Position numbers and translations under genes: made by a program. From assembly GCF_004210375.1 (NCBI RefSeq), contig NC_134830.1, positions 66,938,326 to 67,002,325 on the forward strand: a stretch of 64,000 bases of DNA. The letters run 5' to 3'. Shown here one piece after another: positions 1-11,818 of the stretch. The notes under the pieces are model-generated. The model made no database searches, was not told the origin of the DNA, and worked only from the letters and a program-made list of their open reading frames with translations. How positions within the stretch are numbered: position 1 is the first letter of the stretch; every line of letters begins with the position of its first letter. Origin of the DNA: Tachypleus tridentatus (Eukaryota > Arthropoda > Merostomata > Xiphosura > Limulidae).

Positions 1-1045
1 ATGTAAACATGAGTGGATGTACGGTACGGGTGACGTTTGAGCAATGCAAATCGGTTGAAATGGAAATGGAAATTGAAGAAAATGTGTGACGTCCAACAAC
101 AGTGGAGACGTGAATATGCGCCAGCACCTCAAACGAGCTATACGCTAGTCATACATATATATATATAAGGTTAAGCGTAGTAAATATATATATATAAATA
201 TTCATTGCACCACCACGTGCACTTTGTATTTTAAGCGTTTAATTACATTCTGTTCATCTAGCACATTAAGAAGACCGGTAGCTGAAGAGCAAGCAGTGTT
301 AAAGATGCAAAAGCGTCACCTACATAATGAAACCAAAAATATAAATAGAAAGATGTGATACATCGAAGCTGTTTTGAATATGTGTATATATATTTTTTTT
401 TCATAACTTAGGTGGCTGAAGTAAAGTAAGAAACTAACAAAGTTATAGTGAATAATTACAAACGACAAATGTTATTATTGGCATATTCCTCAAACACAGA
501 TTATGATATTGAAAAATATTAACATTCCCCATGCTGAGCCTGAAAATTACTGCAAAAGGTTTCTTGCAGAGGCGTTTCTAGATTCTTAAAAGGTTTGGGG
601 CTCGGGCCCATAAACGGGAAAATTTTCAGCTTTTCATTAAGATATCGATCATGGTTTTTTCTGCTCTAATGGGGGCACTGTTAATTAGAATCAGGGCACG
701 AGTCCCGTGTACCAGTGCCTAGCGATGCCTCTCTTCCCCTGTTTTGCTGTTGTTGCTCTTTTCATTTTTTTATTCCATACAAATAATTTCCCCTCGTCAT
801 ATGAATAAAAACAATGCTCATATTTATAAATATTCGGCCATGAGTAAAAAAAAATTGTGTATTCGTAAACGCAGTATCTTTAATAATGAACAGTCTGATG
901 TTCGTTTCTAACATGGTTACCTTATGTATCAATATTACATGTGCGTACTATTCTACTAGAAAGCTAAATAATAGCTAAAAAATAAATAAAACAATTATAA
1001 ACATTCTTAAATAAAGCACAAAGTAAATAAAATGTATCATACAAT
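1..1045. other. AT-rich sequence, no gene seen
   Basis: Contains short (TA)n runs near 157-205 and a possible degenerate hAT-like end near 570-610. No exon or RNA gene is recognised. Confidence 0.5.
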
Positions 1046-1057
1046 TTTAATGTGTGA

Positions 1058-1329
1058 TGTTGTTTTGGAATTTCGCACAAAGCTACTCGAGGGCTATCTG
1101 TGCTAGCCGTCCCTAATTTAGCAGTGTAAGACTAGAGGGAAGGCAGATAGTCATCACCACCCACCGCCAACTCTTGGGCTACTCTTTTACCAACGAAAAA
1201 TGGGATTGACCGTCACATTATAACGCTCCCACGGGTGGGAGGGCGAGCATGTTTGGCGCGACTCGGGCGCGAACGCGCGACCCTCAGATTACGAAGCGCA
1301 CGCCTTAACGCGTTAGGCCATGCCAGGCC
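1058..1329 (-). repeat. SINE A (tRNA-headed, ~270 bp), full copy
   Basis: tRNA-like head at the right end on the minus strand (A-box-like TGGCC..., B-box-like segment followed by GGTCGCGCGTTCG), conserved body and 3' tail at the left. Flanked by a perfect 12 bp target duplication TTTAATGTGTGA (1046-1057 and 1330-1341), which fixes both ends. Confidence 0.95.
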
Positions 1330-1341
1330 TTTAATGTGTGA

Positions 1342-2190
1342 ACTAGTAGTACTCAGTCTTAAAGATGTAGAGTTAATTTTTCGTTAAAAGTGGTCTATTA
1401 CATAGTAACAAACAGTTTTGGTTATAAATTATGTTTTAAAGTTTACACAAGTTATGAAAGTTAGATATACTAATATAAAAACCAAATTTATGTGCATAAA
1501 TTAATTTTTATTTACGTTTTTGTAACCTGTATTCTATTGGAAAATTAATACTGGTAAAATTTCTGCTCTGGTCAGTTGTCTTCTCAGTTGTTGTTGTTTT
1601 TTTTGTATTACTATTAATATTGTTATCACCTAATAATATAAAATATTTTAAATGACTTTGTTTTCCTTAAATTTTAGCTCCACAAACCATTATAAACAAC
1701 ATACTATTCAGTCAAGCATACAGTATAATTTATATGTTTTATTTTTAACCAAAAATGCATTAGACATCCATTTAACCACTGTTTAACATTTTAGTGCATC
1801 GTCGTAATGGATGAGAAAAATCAAACACCATTTCGTGGCATTCGTCAAAGAGTTCCTTAACCTTTTCGGATGGCAGTGAATTTTACAACTAAGGAATAAT
1901 TTAAAAGCTGAAACTTAACTTCTTTCGACTTGACTGCAAGAAGTATTTGGTTACAATACGAATATCTAACAAAAGCTTACCATAATTGTTCGTTTTCGCT
2001 GTTTCATAAAAAACCTTGACATCATATTTTAAAAGATGCACTTTGATACTTGGAACACATTAGTACGAATTCTCTTCTTCGTTAAAAAAAAACAACAAAA
2101 AATAATATAACAAAAGTACTTTTATAAGACAGATCGGTCCTCACGACTGGTCCAGCAAAGCTGCATGCCTGAACTGAGACAGTCCGAACT
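1342..2190. other. AT-rich sequence, no gene seen
   Basis: No exon, repeat or RNA gene recognised. Confidence 0.4.
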
Positions 2191-2197
2191 CACTCCA

Positions 2198-2367
2198 CTA
2201 GTCCGTAACAGTTCCTGTGGCAGGGTAAGTGAGCGCGTGCTCGCTGACTCTCCAGATATTGATGGTCATCACAAAGCGCGTGAAGTGTAGCGCCATCCAG
2301 TAAAAACTGGCAACAATGGCCTCTATTATGCTCGCTTGACAGGCAAGACTACTCCAATCTTGGATTC
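2198..2367 (-). CDS. Candidate last exon of an unidentified membrane protein
   Basis: A 170 bp stretch opens after a pyrimidine-rich tract and AG (2369-2368) and runs in one frame to TAG (2200-2198), 55 codons. It is richer in G+C than its surroundings. The predicted peptide has a membrane-like segment (IIEAIVASFYWMALHF) followed by TRFVMTINIWRV and a polar tail. I do not recognise the family and found no partner exon upstream, so this may be chance. Confidence 0.3.
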
Positions 2368-2369
2368 CT

Positions 2370-3063
2370 TAAGAATAAAAGAATAGATAAATTGAAATAT
2401 TATTGTACATAAATATACATACTTCTAGTTCTTAAACTGCAACCTACAACAGCTGATACGAATGATGAACCTCATCAGAAAAAATCTAATACTGATGGAA
2501 TAAACAAACATCGCATAAAACGAAAAGTATATGCGTATCTGTACTACATTACACACTGGTGTGGCGTGTAAACTGTAAAGGTATTTATACATTTACTATG
2601 CTTTTATTATTGAATAGTCAACTTTAAAGACACTCAGAAAGGTTTTTCAAATTTATTTGGTTTATATATATATAAATGCAAAAAAATGGGAAGGAAATTC
2701 GAAGGCCTCGTTAGTTGTAAGTGCACCATAAAGCAAATGTCTGTAAATATAAAACCTAGCAGCACTGAGCTTTGATTTATTGTCGGCAGTGGGCTCAAAC
2801 AGGAACACTAATCTAACGGTGTAACATTCACAGCTTCGACAGTAAACACTATTAATGCTTATTACTAGGATAGAAAGGTAAGGAAGACCCTTAAAATGAT
2901 AAAATATAAAATATCGTACCTTTGTCTGGTTAAAGAAATTCTACATTCTACAATCTGTACTATTATAGCTACTTTTTTTAAATAAACAACCAAACCAGTT
3001 TTATAAGGAAATACAAACATACTCATGCATTAAAATATTTACATGACCAATTTATGAGTGTTA
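2370..3063. other. AT-rich sequence, no gene seen
   Basis: Would be intron if the candidate exon at 2198-2367 is real. Nothing recognisable. Confidence 0.4.
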
Positions 3064-3200
3064 CCTGTAGCTCCCCGCTAGTACAGTGGTATGTTTACGG
3101 AGTTACAATGTTAAAATCAGGAATTCGATTCCCCGCGGTGAGCTCAGTAGATATCCAGATGTAGCGTTGCTATAAGAAAACACACGCAAACACACTGTTA
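3064..3200 (+). repeat. SINE C (short tRNA-derived, ~125 bp)
   Basis: tRNA-like head (CCCCGCTAGTACAGTGGTA, GGAATTCGATTCCCCG) followed by a CAGATAGCC-like tail and (ACACAA)-type end. Confidence 0.85.
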
Positions 3201-3221
3201 TCCGTAACATCTATAAATAAT

Positions 3222-3331
3222 ATACAGTGGTATATGTTCAAACTTACGGTGCTAGAAACCGTGTTTCAATACCCGTGGTAGGCGGAGCACAAATATCCCC
3301 TTATGTAGTTTTGTACTTAACTACAAACAAA
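3222..3331 (+). repeat. SINE B (short tRNA-derived), diverged copy
   Basis: Matches the full copy at 45889-46012: GCTAGAAACCGTGTTTC, GGTAGGCGGAGCACAAATA and the AGTTTTGTACTTAA tail. Confidence 0.7.
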
Positions 3332-3800
3332 CTATAAATAATTATAATTATTACATACTAATACATATTTAAAATGAATAATTATTTTAATACAACGATT
3401 TCTTTTAATTATAATGCACAACCTCAGAAGCGATAGTTGTAAAATGTTGAATTAAATTTGGATACTTTGATCAAAGCATTCATGTATTACAGATAGATAC
3501 ATAAATTAACGTGATTGTACAGCCGTCATATACAGTGATCTATTAGTTGTTTTTATTTCTTACCGAAGGAACAGCTTGGAGAGACAGAAAAGGTTATTCG
3601 AATAGCAAATAGAGACATTTGAACTAACATTTAAAAAATATGCTGCCACCTATTGGTTGGTTCAAATATATGAACATTATTCACTCGTTCGCTTTGTCCC
3701 TGAGAAGGTGGCTCCGCCTATAGCACACTCAAATAAAATCATGTGATGAGACAAACTTATTGCACACTCAATTCCGTGTATGCATACATTTTTTGTTTTT

Positions 3801-4055
3801 TTTAATTTCACGTAATGCTACACGACGGCAATCTGCGCTAGCCGTCCTTAATTTAGCAGTGTAAGACTAGAGGGAAGGCAGCCACTCATTACCACCCGCC
3901 GCCAACTCGTGGGCTATTCTTTTACCAACAAATAGTGGGATTGACCATCACGTTATAACGCCCCCACGGCGAGCATGTTTGGCGCGATGGGGATGCGAAC
4001 ACGCGACCCTCAGATTACGAGTCGCACGCCTTAACACGCTTGGCCATGCCGGGCC
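3801..4055 (-). repeat. SINE A copy
   Basis: Body and tRNA head well conserved; head ends in GGCCATGCCGGGCC. An apparent 62-codon frame here is only translated repeat. Confidence 0.92.
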
Positions 4056-4608
4056 TGTCCTAAGTAAAAACGTAATTCATCTATACAGCCTAGCTAAATC
4101 AGCATCATATGAATATGACTTAACTAATTGTACTTTATCATTTTACGTAGATATCATATTCTATTAAAATAAAATTATTCTTCCAAGACAATGTTTTTGA
4201 GCTTCGAAATAATGACTTACCGATAATTACGAAACTCTTTAAAAGCTAAAAATAAGTAGCTAAAAATTTTGTAAAAAAATAGTAAATTTTAATAAATTTT
4301 TGATTAAACTGGCTATGCTTCTGTACAAAAAAAGTTGCAGTTCCTCATTTTGATTCGTTGATACGAAGATCAAAAGATGAGGTTGTTAAACGTTATACAG
4401 TGTTACAGACTTAGAGTCACGTGAATATGTCGCACACATTATAAACGTGTATGTGAAAATACGTGAACACAATACTACATGATAAAACAAAGGTTTCTTG
4501 GCGCTTTGTTATTACGGTAATTGAATTTATTTCTTTTATCAAACCATAAAGGCTTTTCTATAGACACCTTACAAGATGTTAGTGTACACCACGATCCGAC
4601 TGCAGGAT

Positions 4609-4867
4609 GTTGAAACACAAGCTACACGAGGCTTATCTATTCTAACTGTCCATAATTTAGTAGTGTAAGACTAGAAGGACGGCAGCTAGTCATTACCACC
4701 CACCGCCAACTCTAAGGCTACTATTTTAGCAAGGAATAGCAGAAGTGACCGTCACATTATAGTGTCCTCACGGCAGAAGGAGGGTGCATGTTTGGTTAGA
4801 GGTGGATTTGAACCCGCAACCCTCAGATTGCAAGTCGAGTGTCCTAACCATCTGGCCATGCTGGGCC
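4609..4867 (-). repeat. SINE A copy, diverged
   Basis: Recognisable from the CTACACGAGG tail through GTGTAAGACTAGAAGG to the GGCCATGCTGGGCC head. Confidence 0.9.
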
Positions 4868-5095
4868 AGAAGACTCTAGATCCTTAAATTATTCAGTTTA
4901 TTGAACAGAAACGTATAATGTAGCACGTGGTATGTTTTTCATTATTTTATACTTTTATCAATTATCTTCAAACGTAGAAATCACTGCTTCTCTAGCGAAA
5001 CTAAGCGTTAATAGTTTGACATTTCTTGTCGCAAAATGAGCAGCGCCGGCTGATGAAAACTTCGTGGAAACACTTCAGACATTTCAAAGTAGTTT

Positions 5096-5352
5096 GTTTG
5101 GTTTGGTTAGGAATTTCGCGCAAAACTACACGAGGACTATCTGCGCTAGCCGTCCCAAATTTAGCAGTGTAATACTAGAGTGAAGGCAGTTAGTCATCAC
5201 CACCCACCGCCAGCTCTTGGGTTACTCTTTTACCAACGAATAGTGGGATTGACCGTAACACTATAACGCCCCCACGGCTGAAAAGGCAAGCATGTTTGGT
5301 GTGACGGGAATTCTAATCCGCGACCATCGGATTACGAGTTGAGTCCTGAATG
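5096..5352 (-). repeat. SINE A copy, head truncated
   Basis: Tail and body intact (GAATTTCGCGCAAAACTACA). The tRNA head is lost after ATTACGAGTTGAGTCCTG. Confidence 0.88.
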
Positions 5353-5889
5353 GTCCTGTTCCACATCTTTATCCCAAAATAATAAATTTTCTATGACATC
5401 ACACTACTTACAAGACACCAAACAATATCAATGTAATTAATATACTTTCTATTCCTTCACAGTTTCATATAGTTATATTTTATAGTTATTAGTTATGTTT
5501 TGTGTGTCAGCAATATCAAGCGTGGGACACGTGTACACTAATTTAATTTTTATTACTCATCAGAATCTCTACCATCCTCCTATCAAAGTAAAATTCTTTT
5601 AGGCGGAATTAGAGTAAATTAATTTACGAGACTTTGGGCGTGGTCATATACATCAGTCGAAAGGGTTTGACCTACTGAGTCCAAAACTGTAATTAGATCT
5701 CAAATCGGTCAAGATAAGAATAGTACTGACTCATTGCAATCAACACTTTTTAAAAAAAAAATTACTATATTGTCTTACTTCAGCCACTATCAGTGTACGT
5801 CTGACTCAAGAAACATAAAATATTAGACTGGCTACCAAAACATATTTGATAAGTGTTACAAGTTAACTCATTTTGATTTGTATTTCTTT

Positions 5890-6010
5890 GTATGTTCGTT
5901 AGCGCAAAGTTACACAAGGAGTTATCTGTGCTCTGCTCACCATGGATATCGAAACCAGGTTTCTAGCTTTGTAAGTCTACAGACATACTGTTGTGTCACT
6001 GGGTGGGGGT
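5890..6010 (-). repeat. SINE B copy
   Basis: GCGCAAAGTTACACAAGG, CTCTGCTCACCATGG, TATCGAAACCAGG and CACTGGGTGGGGG match the SINE B family in reverse. Confidence 0.75.
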
Positions 6011-7306
6011 GGAGCTGTTCAGGTCTCCCGTTGTGTAATTTTTGCTTAAATTAAAACAGTAATATAGAGAGTAAGAGTTACTATAGCTTTGTTTTTGGCA
6101 ATTACCAATTTACCTTGTTGACTTTCATATGTGTAATAATAACTTTCTATATTTGTAAAGAATTTAATAAAAAAATCAGTCACTGGCACAGTACACTTAG
6201 TAACCACAAGTTTATCACATACTGACGGCTAGCTATTGTTCTATTGTTTTTCAAAGTAGAGTATCGTTCTTTGTAAACATATTTCTTAATTACTTTACTT
6301 GTGTACGTACTCTAGAGCGAAATTGGCACAAGCTTAATATAACATAATTTAAACTACATATTTAAAATCTTATAGGAGTAGCTATACGAGAGTCATCTTA
6401 ACATTTGAAAACTTTTAATTAAATTCGCCTCAGTAATTACCAAGAATAACATAAGCTAAATGTATTAAAGAGGCCTATTGATTTAAGATGTGACGCTCTC
6501 ATCCAGAAAGACTAGAGACGTCACTATAAAACCACTGATAATATATTGTATAACCTGAACATATGTTTTGTTCTGGCCTCGTGATCCTGTTGTAATATTA
6601 TTGTACGTTATAATCTATATAGTCACAACCTTATGAAAACAACGCATTTCCTAATATGTTCCTAATTTGTCCAACAACGAAGGTCAGTAATATAAAGTAG
6701 AAAATGCAATTAGAAACACTTTAGTATGATACAGAGGAATCACTTAGACAATATTTTTAAAATATTTATTGAATTGTTTAAATATCATAAAATATTTGTT
6801 TTATATACAGTATATATATTATTTTGTATACAGTACAAATAATCCTTTTAGAAAACAATCCTGAACTGTCATATTTAAACCATAAACAAACAGTTTCAAA
6901 GGAAGATAAAAGATTTTAGAATGGGGAGAGTCCAACTCTTAAAAAATACGCTTAATGATATACAAATTTAGTTGAAATGATACATATAATTCCTCAGTAA
7001 TTTATTTATTTATAAAACAAATATAAGATTCCTTTTTCCAAAACATAATATTATTAACGGTAAAGGTATTATCCTGGTAGCCCCGTGATAGGTCAAAGAA
7101 TTATATCTTTAATCCTTCACTTTGAACAAGATAAACTTAAAGGTGGAAACAGGACGGCTCGGGAGGGGGGGGGGGCAAGACTCCCATCTATTTTTTCCAA
7201 AACTTAAGAAATAAGTCAATTATAGATGCTTTGTTACTCAATTTGTGAAGCTCTAACACAAGTAATAATTGTTTTATACCTTCAATACAAATTTAAACAG
7301 GACATC
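6011..7306. other. AT-rich sequence, no gene seen
   Basis: Includes an 11-base G run near 7165. No exon recognised. Confidence 0.4.
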
Positions 7307-7400
7307 TTTGTTTGTTTGTTGTAAAGCACAAAGCTAGATCACAGGCTGTTTTTGTGTGCTCTTTCCACCATGAGTTTGGAAACCTGATTTTAATTATTTA
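7307..7400 (-). repeat. SINE B fragment
   Basis: GTAAAGCACAAAGCTAGATC, CTCTTTCCACCATGAG and GGAAACCTGA match part of SINE B. Confidence 0.6.
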
Positions 7401-7879
7401 TGGAAGACCACTTTTCTTTCTTAATGATAATAAGAAACTTTATTGTCCATAGAAGACGTTTAGAAAATACTTTTCTGATGGATTTACCATTTATCCTGGA
7501 TAAAGTTGCGAGAAGAGGGCACTGATCGCAAGATCATACCAAACTAAAATCAACTTTGTATTTGCTTTAGAGAAAAAAAAAATGTTTCGTAGCTTCAACG
7601 TTGCATTTAATACAACACAAAAACAGAGGGAAAACAATCACTTCTTCATGTTTCTTTTGATATTTTGAATGTTAGTACATATTCTTTGTTTGTTATATAC
7701 ATATCTATATCGGAACAAAACAATTAACGACAAAATAAACAGCACTTTGGACTTTTTCAGTTGCTTTTTTCTTTTGCAAGATTACATGTTATTGCAGCTA
7801 TTGTAACTGAATTTTTAACCCTTTGTTATAGATGCCAATCCATAGTTTTAGTAGAGGACAGTCTCAAACACAATAATTG

Positions 7880-8132
7880 AGTTTTTTTGTTTGTGTTTTT
7901 AAGCTCCGCGAAAAACTACACGTGGGATATTTGCGCTCCCTACTTTAGTAGCTTAAGACTAGATGGAAAGTACCAACAACGCTTCGGCTACTCTTATTAC
8001 CAGAGAATAATAGGATTGACCGTCACTTTATAATGTCCTCACAGATAAATGGAGCTACCATGTTTGGTATGTCGTGGATTCGAACCCGTGACCCTAAGAT
8101 TACGAGTCGAGTACTCTTAACCATCTGCACGC
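7880..8132 (-). repeat. SINE A copy with internal deletion
   Basis: Tail, GACTAGATGGAAAG, GATTGACCGTCAC and the GATTCGAACCCGTGACC head segment are present; about 30 bases of body are missing. Confidence 0.85.
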
Positions 8133-9042
8133 ATGTAAAAAAAAAAATGTTCCTTGTTGTTAAGAGGTATTTTGGCATTATCGAAATTTAAATAATGATA
8201 CATCAATACATAAATATATGCATAAATCTAAATTATATGCATTTGTATGTAACTACCATTAAAGTTGCGATATCCAACAAAACGGTAATGTTTTATTTGT
8301 TGTTGTTGTTTCTATAAACGAGATTATCTCATTTCATCTGATAGATTTTTTTTAAATTCAGAATATAGGCACGTATTTCATGCACTATCATATTTTAACT
8401 CAAAGTGATGTTGGTGTGAGTGCCTGTTCGGAAGTTAAACCTACCCAAAAAAAAAAAAAAAAAGTTAACAAACTATTACGAAAGACTACTTAAAGCTAAA
8501 AGCAAAAATGACACATTTTATTAGTTTCACAAGATTAATGAAAATTGAATGTACTATTAAATTACTCTAAGGTGCGTCCTCAAGTGGCGTGTGAAGTCGA
8601 TAGAGGCCGCGAAACTATAACTATAGGAGTATACAAAATATCTCTGACAGCGATCATAAAAATAAATATCTAAGAACCACTGTACAAACATTACTTCTAT
8701 TATAGTATCATAGTAACAACAATTTGCGTGGGAAGATAACGAAAGGATGCAACAAGACATATGTTTAGAAAAGGGACGCTTTGAGAAAAATTTGTGAATC
8801 ACTCACGAAAAAGAAACCACTAAAAATGGTCTATTCTCGCTAAAAATATTGTCTTGATCCCAATCTAATTAACGTTCTTGAGATTTAATTATTTCGTCAT
8901 TTTAATTGGGGCTGTACGAAGTTCTTGCATGTTATTTTATTTGTTTCAGTTTATTATTTTGTTTTTATTGTTATGAAATTGCAAAAACATTAAATATCTA
9001 AAGACATGATTTCGTGATGACGAGAAAGTCCACTTGACGTAA
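8133..9042. other. AT-rich sequence, no gene seen
   Basis: A 17-base A run at 8447-8463 could be the tail of an old retro-insertion; otherwise nothing recognised. Confidence 0.4.
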
Positions 9043-9100
9043 AAATGTATTTCATGATGGCTGGTGTGGGTATTAAAAACCTTTATTGAAATAAACTAGA

Positions 9101-9134
9101 GAACAACATTTCGACCTTCTTAGGTCATCTTCAG
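9101..9134 (-). ncRNA. Hammerhead-ribozyme-like motif in PLE terminal repeat
   Basis: Read on the minus strand: CTGAAGA, then GACC-TAAGAA-GGTC (stem II), then GAAA. This is the order of the hammerhead core CUGANGA / stem II / GAAA. The cleavage-site strand and stems I and III are not clearly seen, so activity is not claimed. Confidence 0.4.
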
Positions 9135-9148
9135 GTAAACAAAGAGAG

Positions 9149-9270
9149 AGTACCCCACTGATACAATGGTAAGTCTTCGGATTTACAACGCTAAAATCAG
9201 GGGTTCGATTCCCGCGGTTGACTCAGTAGATAGCCCGATGTGGCTTTGCCATAAAAAAAAACACGCACAC
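9149..9270 (+). repeat. SINE C, full copy inserted in the PLE
   Basis: Bounded by a perfect 12 bp target duplication AAACAAAGAGAG (9137-9148 and 9271-9282). Head has GGGGTTCGATTCCCG; tail has GATAGCCCGATGTGGCTTTG. Confidence 0.93.
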
Positions 9271-10477
9271 AAACAAAGAGAGTTTGCAACTGACCGTTGC
9301 CGAGCTCACATCTTAGGGATAAGAGTATAAACGGATACGGAATTGTAAGGGTCGTTGCAGTATATGTTAGGTTATTAATTAGTTTAAGTATAAAAGAGTT
9401 CCTTTATATTGGTGTAATTTTGGTTTGAGTAGTTGAATAAGTAGGACTTTTTTTATTTTGTGTTTGTTTCCCTACTTAATATCTGAGTGTTTTCTATGGT
9501 TATGTTGTGTTTATTTGACTTACAGTATTCAAAAAGGTGTGAAGATATTTCATGTACTATTTGAATCTAGTTTCCATTTTTCTGCTTGTTTCTCCAAAGT
9601 AGAAGCTGTGGCAGTTGTTGCATTGAATTTTATAAATAATGTTGGTGTTACCTTTCTTAGTGTAATTTTTACATAGTATGGACTTCAGTTTTATACCTGG
9701 TTTATGAATAAATTTGGTGTTTACTGTAATGTTGTGTTTTGTTGTAATATTTTCCAAATGTTAGTTATGTTTTCGTTGATATCGGGAAAATATGGTATAC
9801 AGCAGTATAAAGTTTTGTAGTTTGTTGTTAGCCGTGTTGTTGATCTAGGTGTGTGCATATAATTTTTTCAAAGGTTTTTGGAGGAAATTTGTTAATGTTG
9901 ATGCAATGTTGTTTTATTTTGCTAATTTCATCGTTAATTTTATCAGGTGAGAATAGTTTTATGGCTGTGTTTATTTGATTTCTTAATATGTTGGGTTTTT
10001 GTTTTGTTTCATGTGCTGAGTCCCAGGGAATCTATTGTCCAATATGGGTGATTTTTTTTGTGGATTTCTGTTTTAAATTGAGTATCGATTCTTGTGATCT
10101 TGATATTGAGAAATGCTATTTGGTTAGTTTATTTTTTTCCTGTTCACAGGTGAACTTAATGTTGGGGTGTATAGAGTTAACGTGATTGAAAAACCTAAGT
10201 GTGTGTTCTGTAGATGTGAATCCATCAATTGTATCGTCAACATATCTGTACCAATATAGTGGTGGATGTAAGGCTGAATTGATCGCTTGAGATTCAGTCT
10301 GTGCTATGAAAATGTTGGCTAGAATTGGTGACACGGTATTGCCTGTACTTAAGGCATTTGTTTGACCCAATCCCGTGTCATCAGTTCCAGCCAACATATA
10401 CTGCAACGTCCCCTATAATCCCGTACCTGTTTACACTATCTTTCCTAAAACGGTCAATACAAACTTACTCTGTTAAC

Positions 10478-10511
10478 CTGAAGATCGCCTAAGGAAGTCG
10501 AAACGTTGTTC
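10478..10511 (+). ncRNA. Second hammerhead-like motif in the opposite PLE terminal repeat
   Basis: CTGAAGA and CGAAAC are intact, but the stem between them (TCGCC...GAAGTC) pairs poorly, consistent with a decayed copy of the motif at 9101-9134. Confidence 0.35.
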
Positions 10512-10944
10512 TCTACTTTATTTTAATAAAATTTTAACACCCATACCAGCCGTCTTGAGATACATATCTAAAATACACTAATCTTAAGTAAATGCATTTA
10601 AACGAATAAGATAGAGCAGAGGAGACTAAAGGGAAATTAATGCAATACATTATACTGTTGATGCCATCTTTCAAATGTTTATAATTTATTCTTTATTCCC
10701 TGAGAAAAAGTTAATTAACAAAACACTGAATAATATACAACTCACTCTAAAAACCGTTCAAATAACCGTAGAAACGTTTTGTCAATGGTAATTAAATGAT
10801 TTATTATCAAAAAGATGAATAAAATCAGTTTTTGTTTCGTTACTGCTGCAGGCTTTTGAGCTCATACAACTCCATAACGCCAGCTTCTTTATATCCCAAA
10901 AAAACTGAGAGAAAGGAAACCGTACCACAGTTCATGGAATTTGA

Positions 10945-11231
10945 TTGTTTGTTTCTGGTTTGTTTTGGAATTTCGCGCAAAGCTACAAACGAATGCTATC
11001 TCCGCTAGCTGTCACTAATTTAGCAGTGCAAGACTAGAAGGAAGGCAGCTAGTCATCACCACCCACCGCCAACTCTTGGGCTACTCTTTTATCAACAAAT
11101 AATAGGATTGACCATCACATCATAACGTTCCCACGGCTGAAATGGCGAGCATGTTTGTTGCGACCGGGATTCGAACCAGTGACCCTCAGATTACGAGTCG
11201 AACGCCTTAACCAACCTGGCCATGCCGGGCC
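10945..11231 (-). repeat. SINE A copy, nearly full length
   Basis: Complete from GAATTTCGCGCAAAGCTAC to GGCCATGCCGGGCC, with imperfect flanking duplication ATGGAATTTGA / ATGAAATTTGA. Confidence 0.93.
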
Positions 11232-11393
11232 TATGAAATTTGAAACCAGCAAGTTGGATGTAGAAATCCAAACGTGTACGTTTATAAACATTTGATAGTG
11301 TGTTTATTTTTATTTGTTAGTTGTGTATATATTATGTAAATATATATTAGTTTCTGGTGACAGTTGTGGATGTTGTTTATACACATAAGTAGG

Positions 11394-11810
11394 CAGGGGC
11401 GTAGATTTTTTACACCCGATGGGGGGATACTTTTTGCAACCACTTATGTGGACTGTTCAGTTTGCAAATTGGTAATCTCTGATTACGTGAACCTGAAAGC
11501 TGTAAACATGCAGTCACAGAGTGATCTTGTTGCCACGATATTTGCATGTATACTTAGGCCTACTGACTGATACTTACGAACTATCGCTTAGATCGAAAAG
11601 CTTAGAAGCACGCCTATATTAAAGATGTACATTTCGGCTACTGAAAAAGCCTAAATCTAGGCCTAATTATGTAATTCGATTGGTAAGGACACAAGAATCA
11701 CAAGAACAAACACACAATTTGTAGGCCTGTGATGCAATAAAACAATTTAACAGACCAAACTGTAGGGGAGATGATTGTACGCACCATCCCCCCCAGGATC
11801 TACGCCCCTG
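11394..11810. mobile_element. hAT-type MITE, 417 bp
   Basis: Begins CAGGGGCGTAGAT and ends with its inverted copy. Flanking 8 bp are TAAGTAGG (11386-11393) and TTAGTAGG (11811-11818), an 8 bp target duplication with one change. CAGGG termini and 8 bp duplications are typical of hAT elements. There is no transposase. Confidence 0.85.
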
Positions 11811-11818
11811 TTAGTAGG

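Larger units (their letters stand above)
9043..10560 (-). mobile_element. Penelope-like element (PLE) with inverted terminal repeats
   Basis: The minus strand encodes the C-terminal part of a reverse transcriptase (10406-10116: NTVSPILANIF, YWYRYVDDT) and, further on, a GIY-YIG endonuclease (around 9557-9757: NIIYKIQCNNC, FYFGETSRKMETR). RT followed by GIY-YIG is diagnostic of Penelope-like elements. Similar ~90 bp sequences lie at 9043-9138 and 10474-10560 in opposite orientation. The coding region has stops between the two domains, so it is a 5'-truncated, inactive copy. A SINE C is inserted at 9149-9270. Confidence 0.88.

Noticed and set aside
565-720. Possible hAT-like terminal sequence GAGGCGTTTCTAGATTC
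   Set aside because: Only one end is suggestive; no inverted partner or flanking duplication found.
3979-4167. Open frame of 62 codons starting in a SINE A
   Set aside because: It is translated SINE head and body; similar frames occur at 46712-46903 and 59712-59961 for the same reason.
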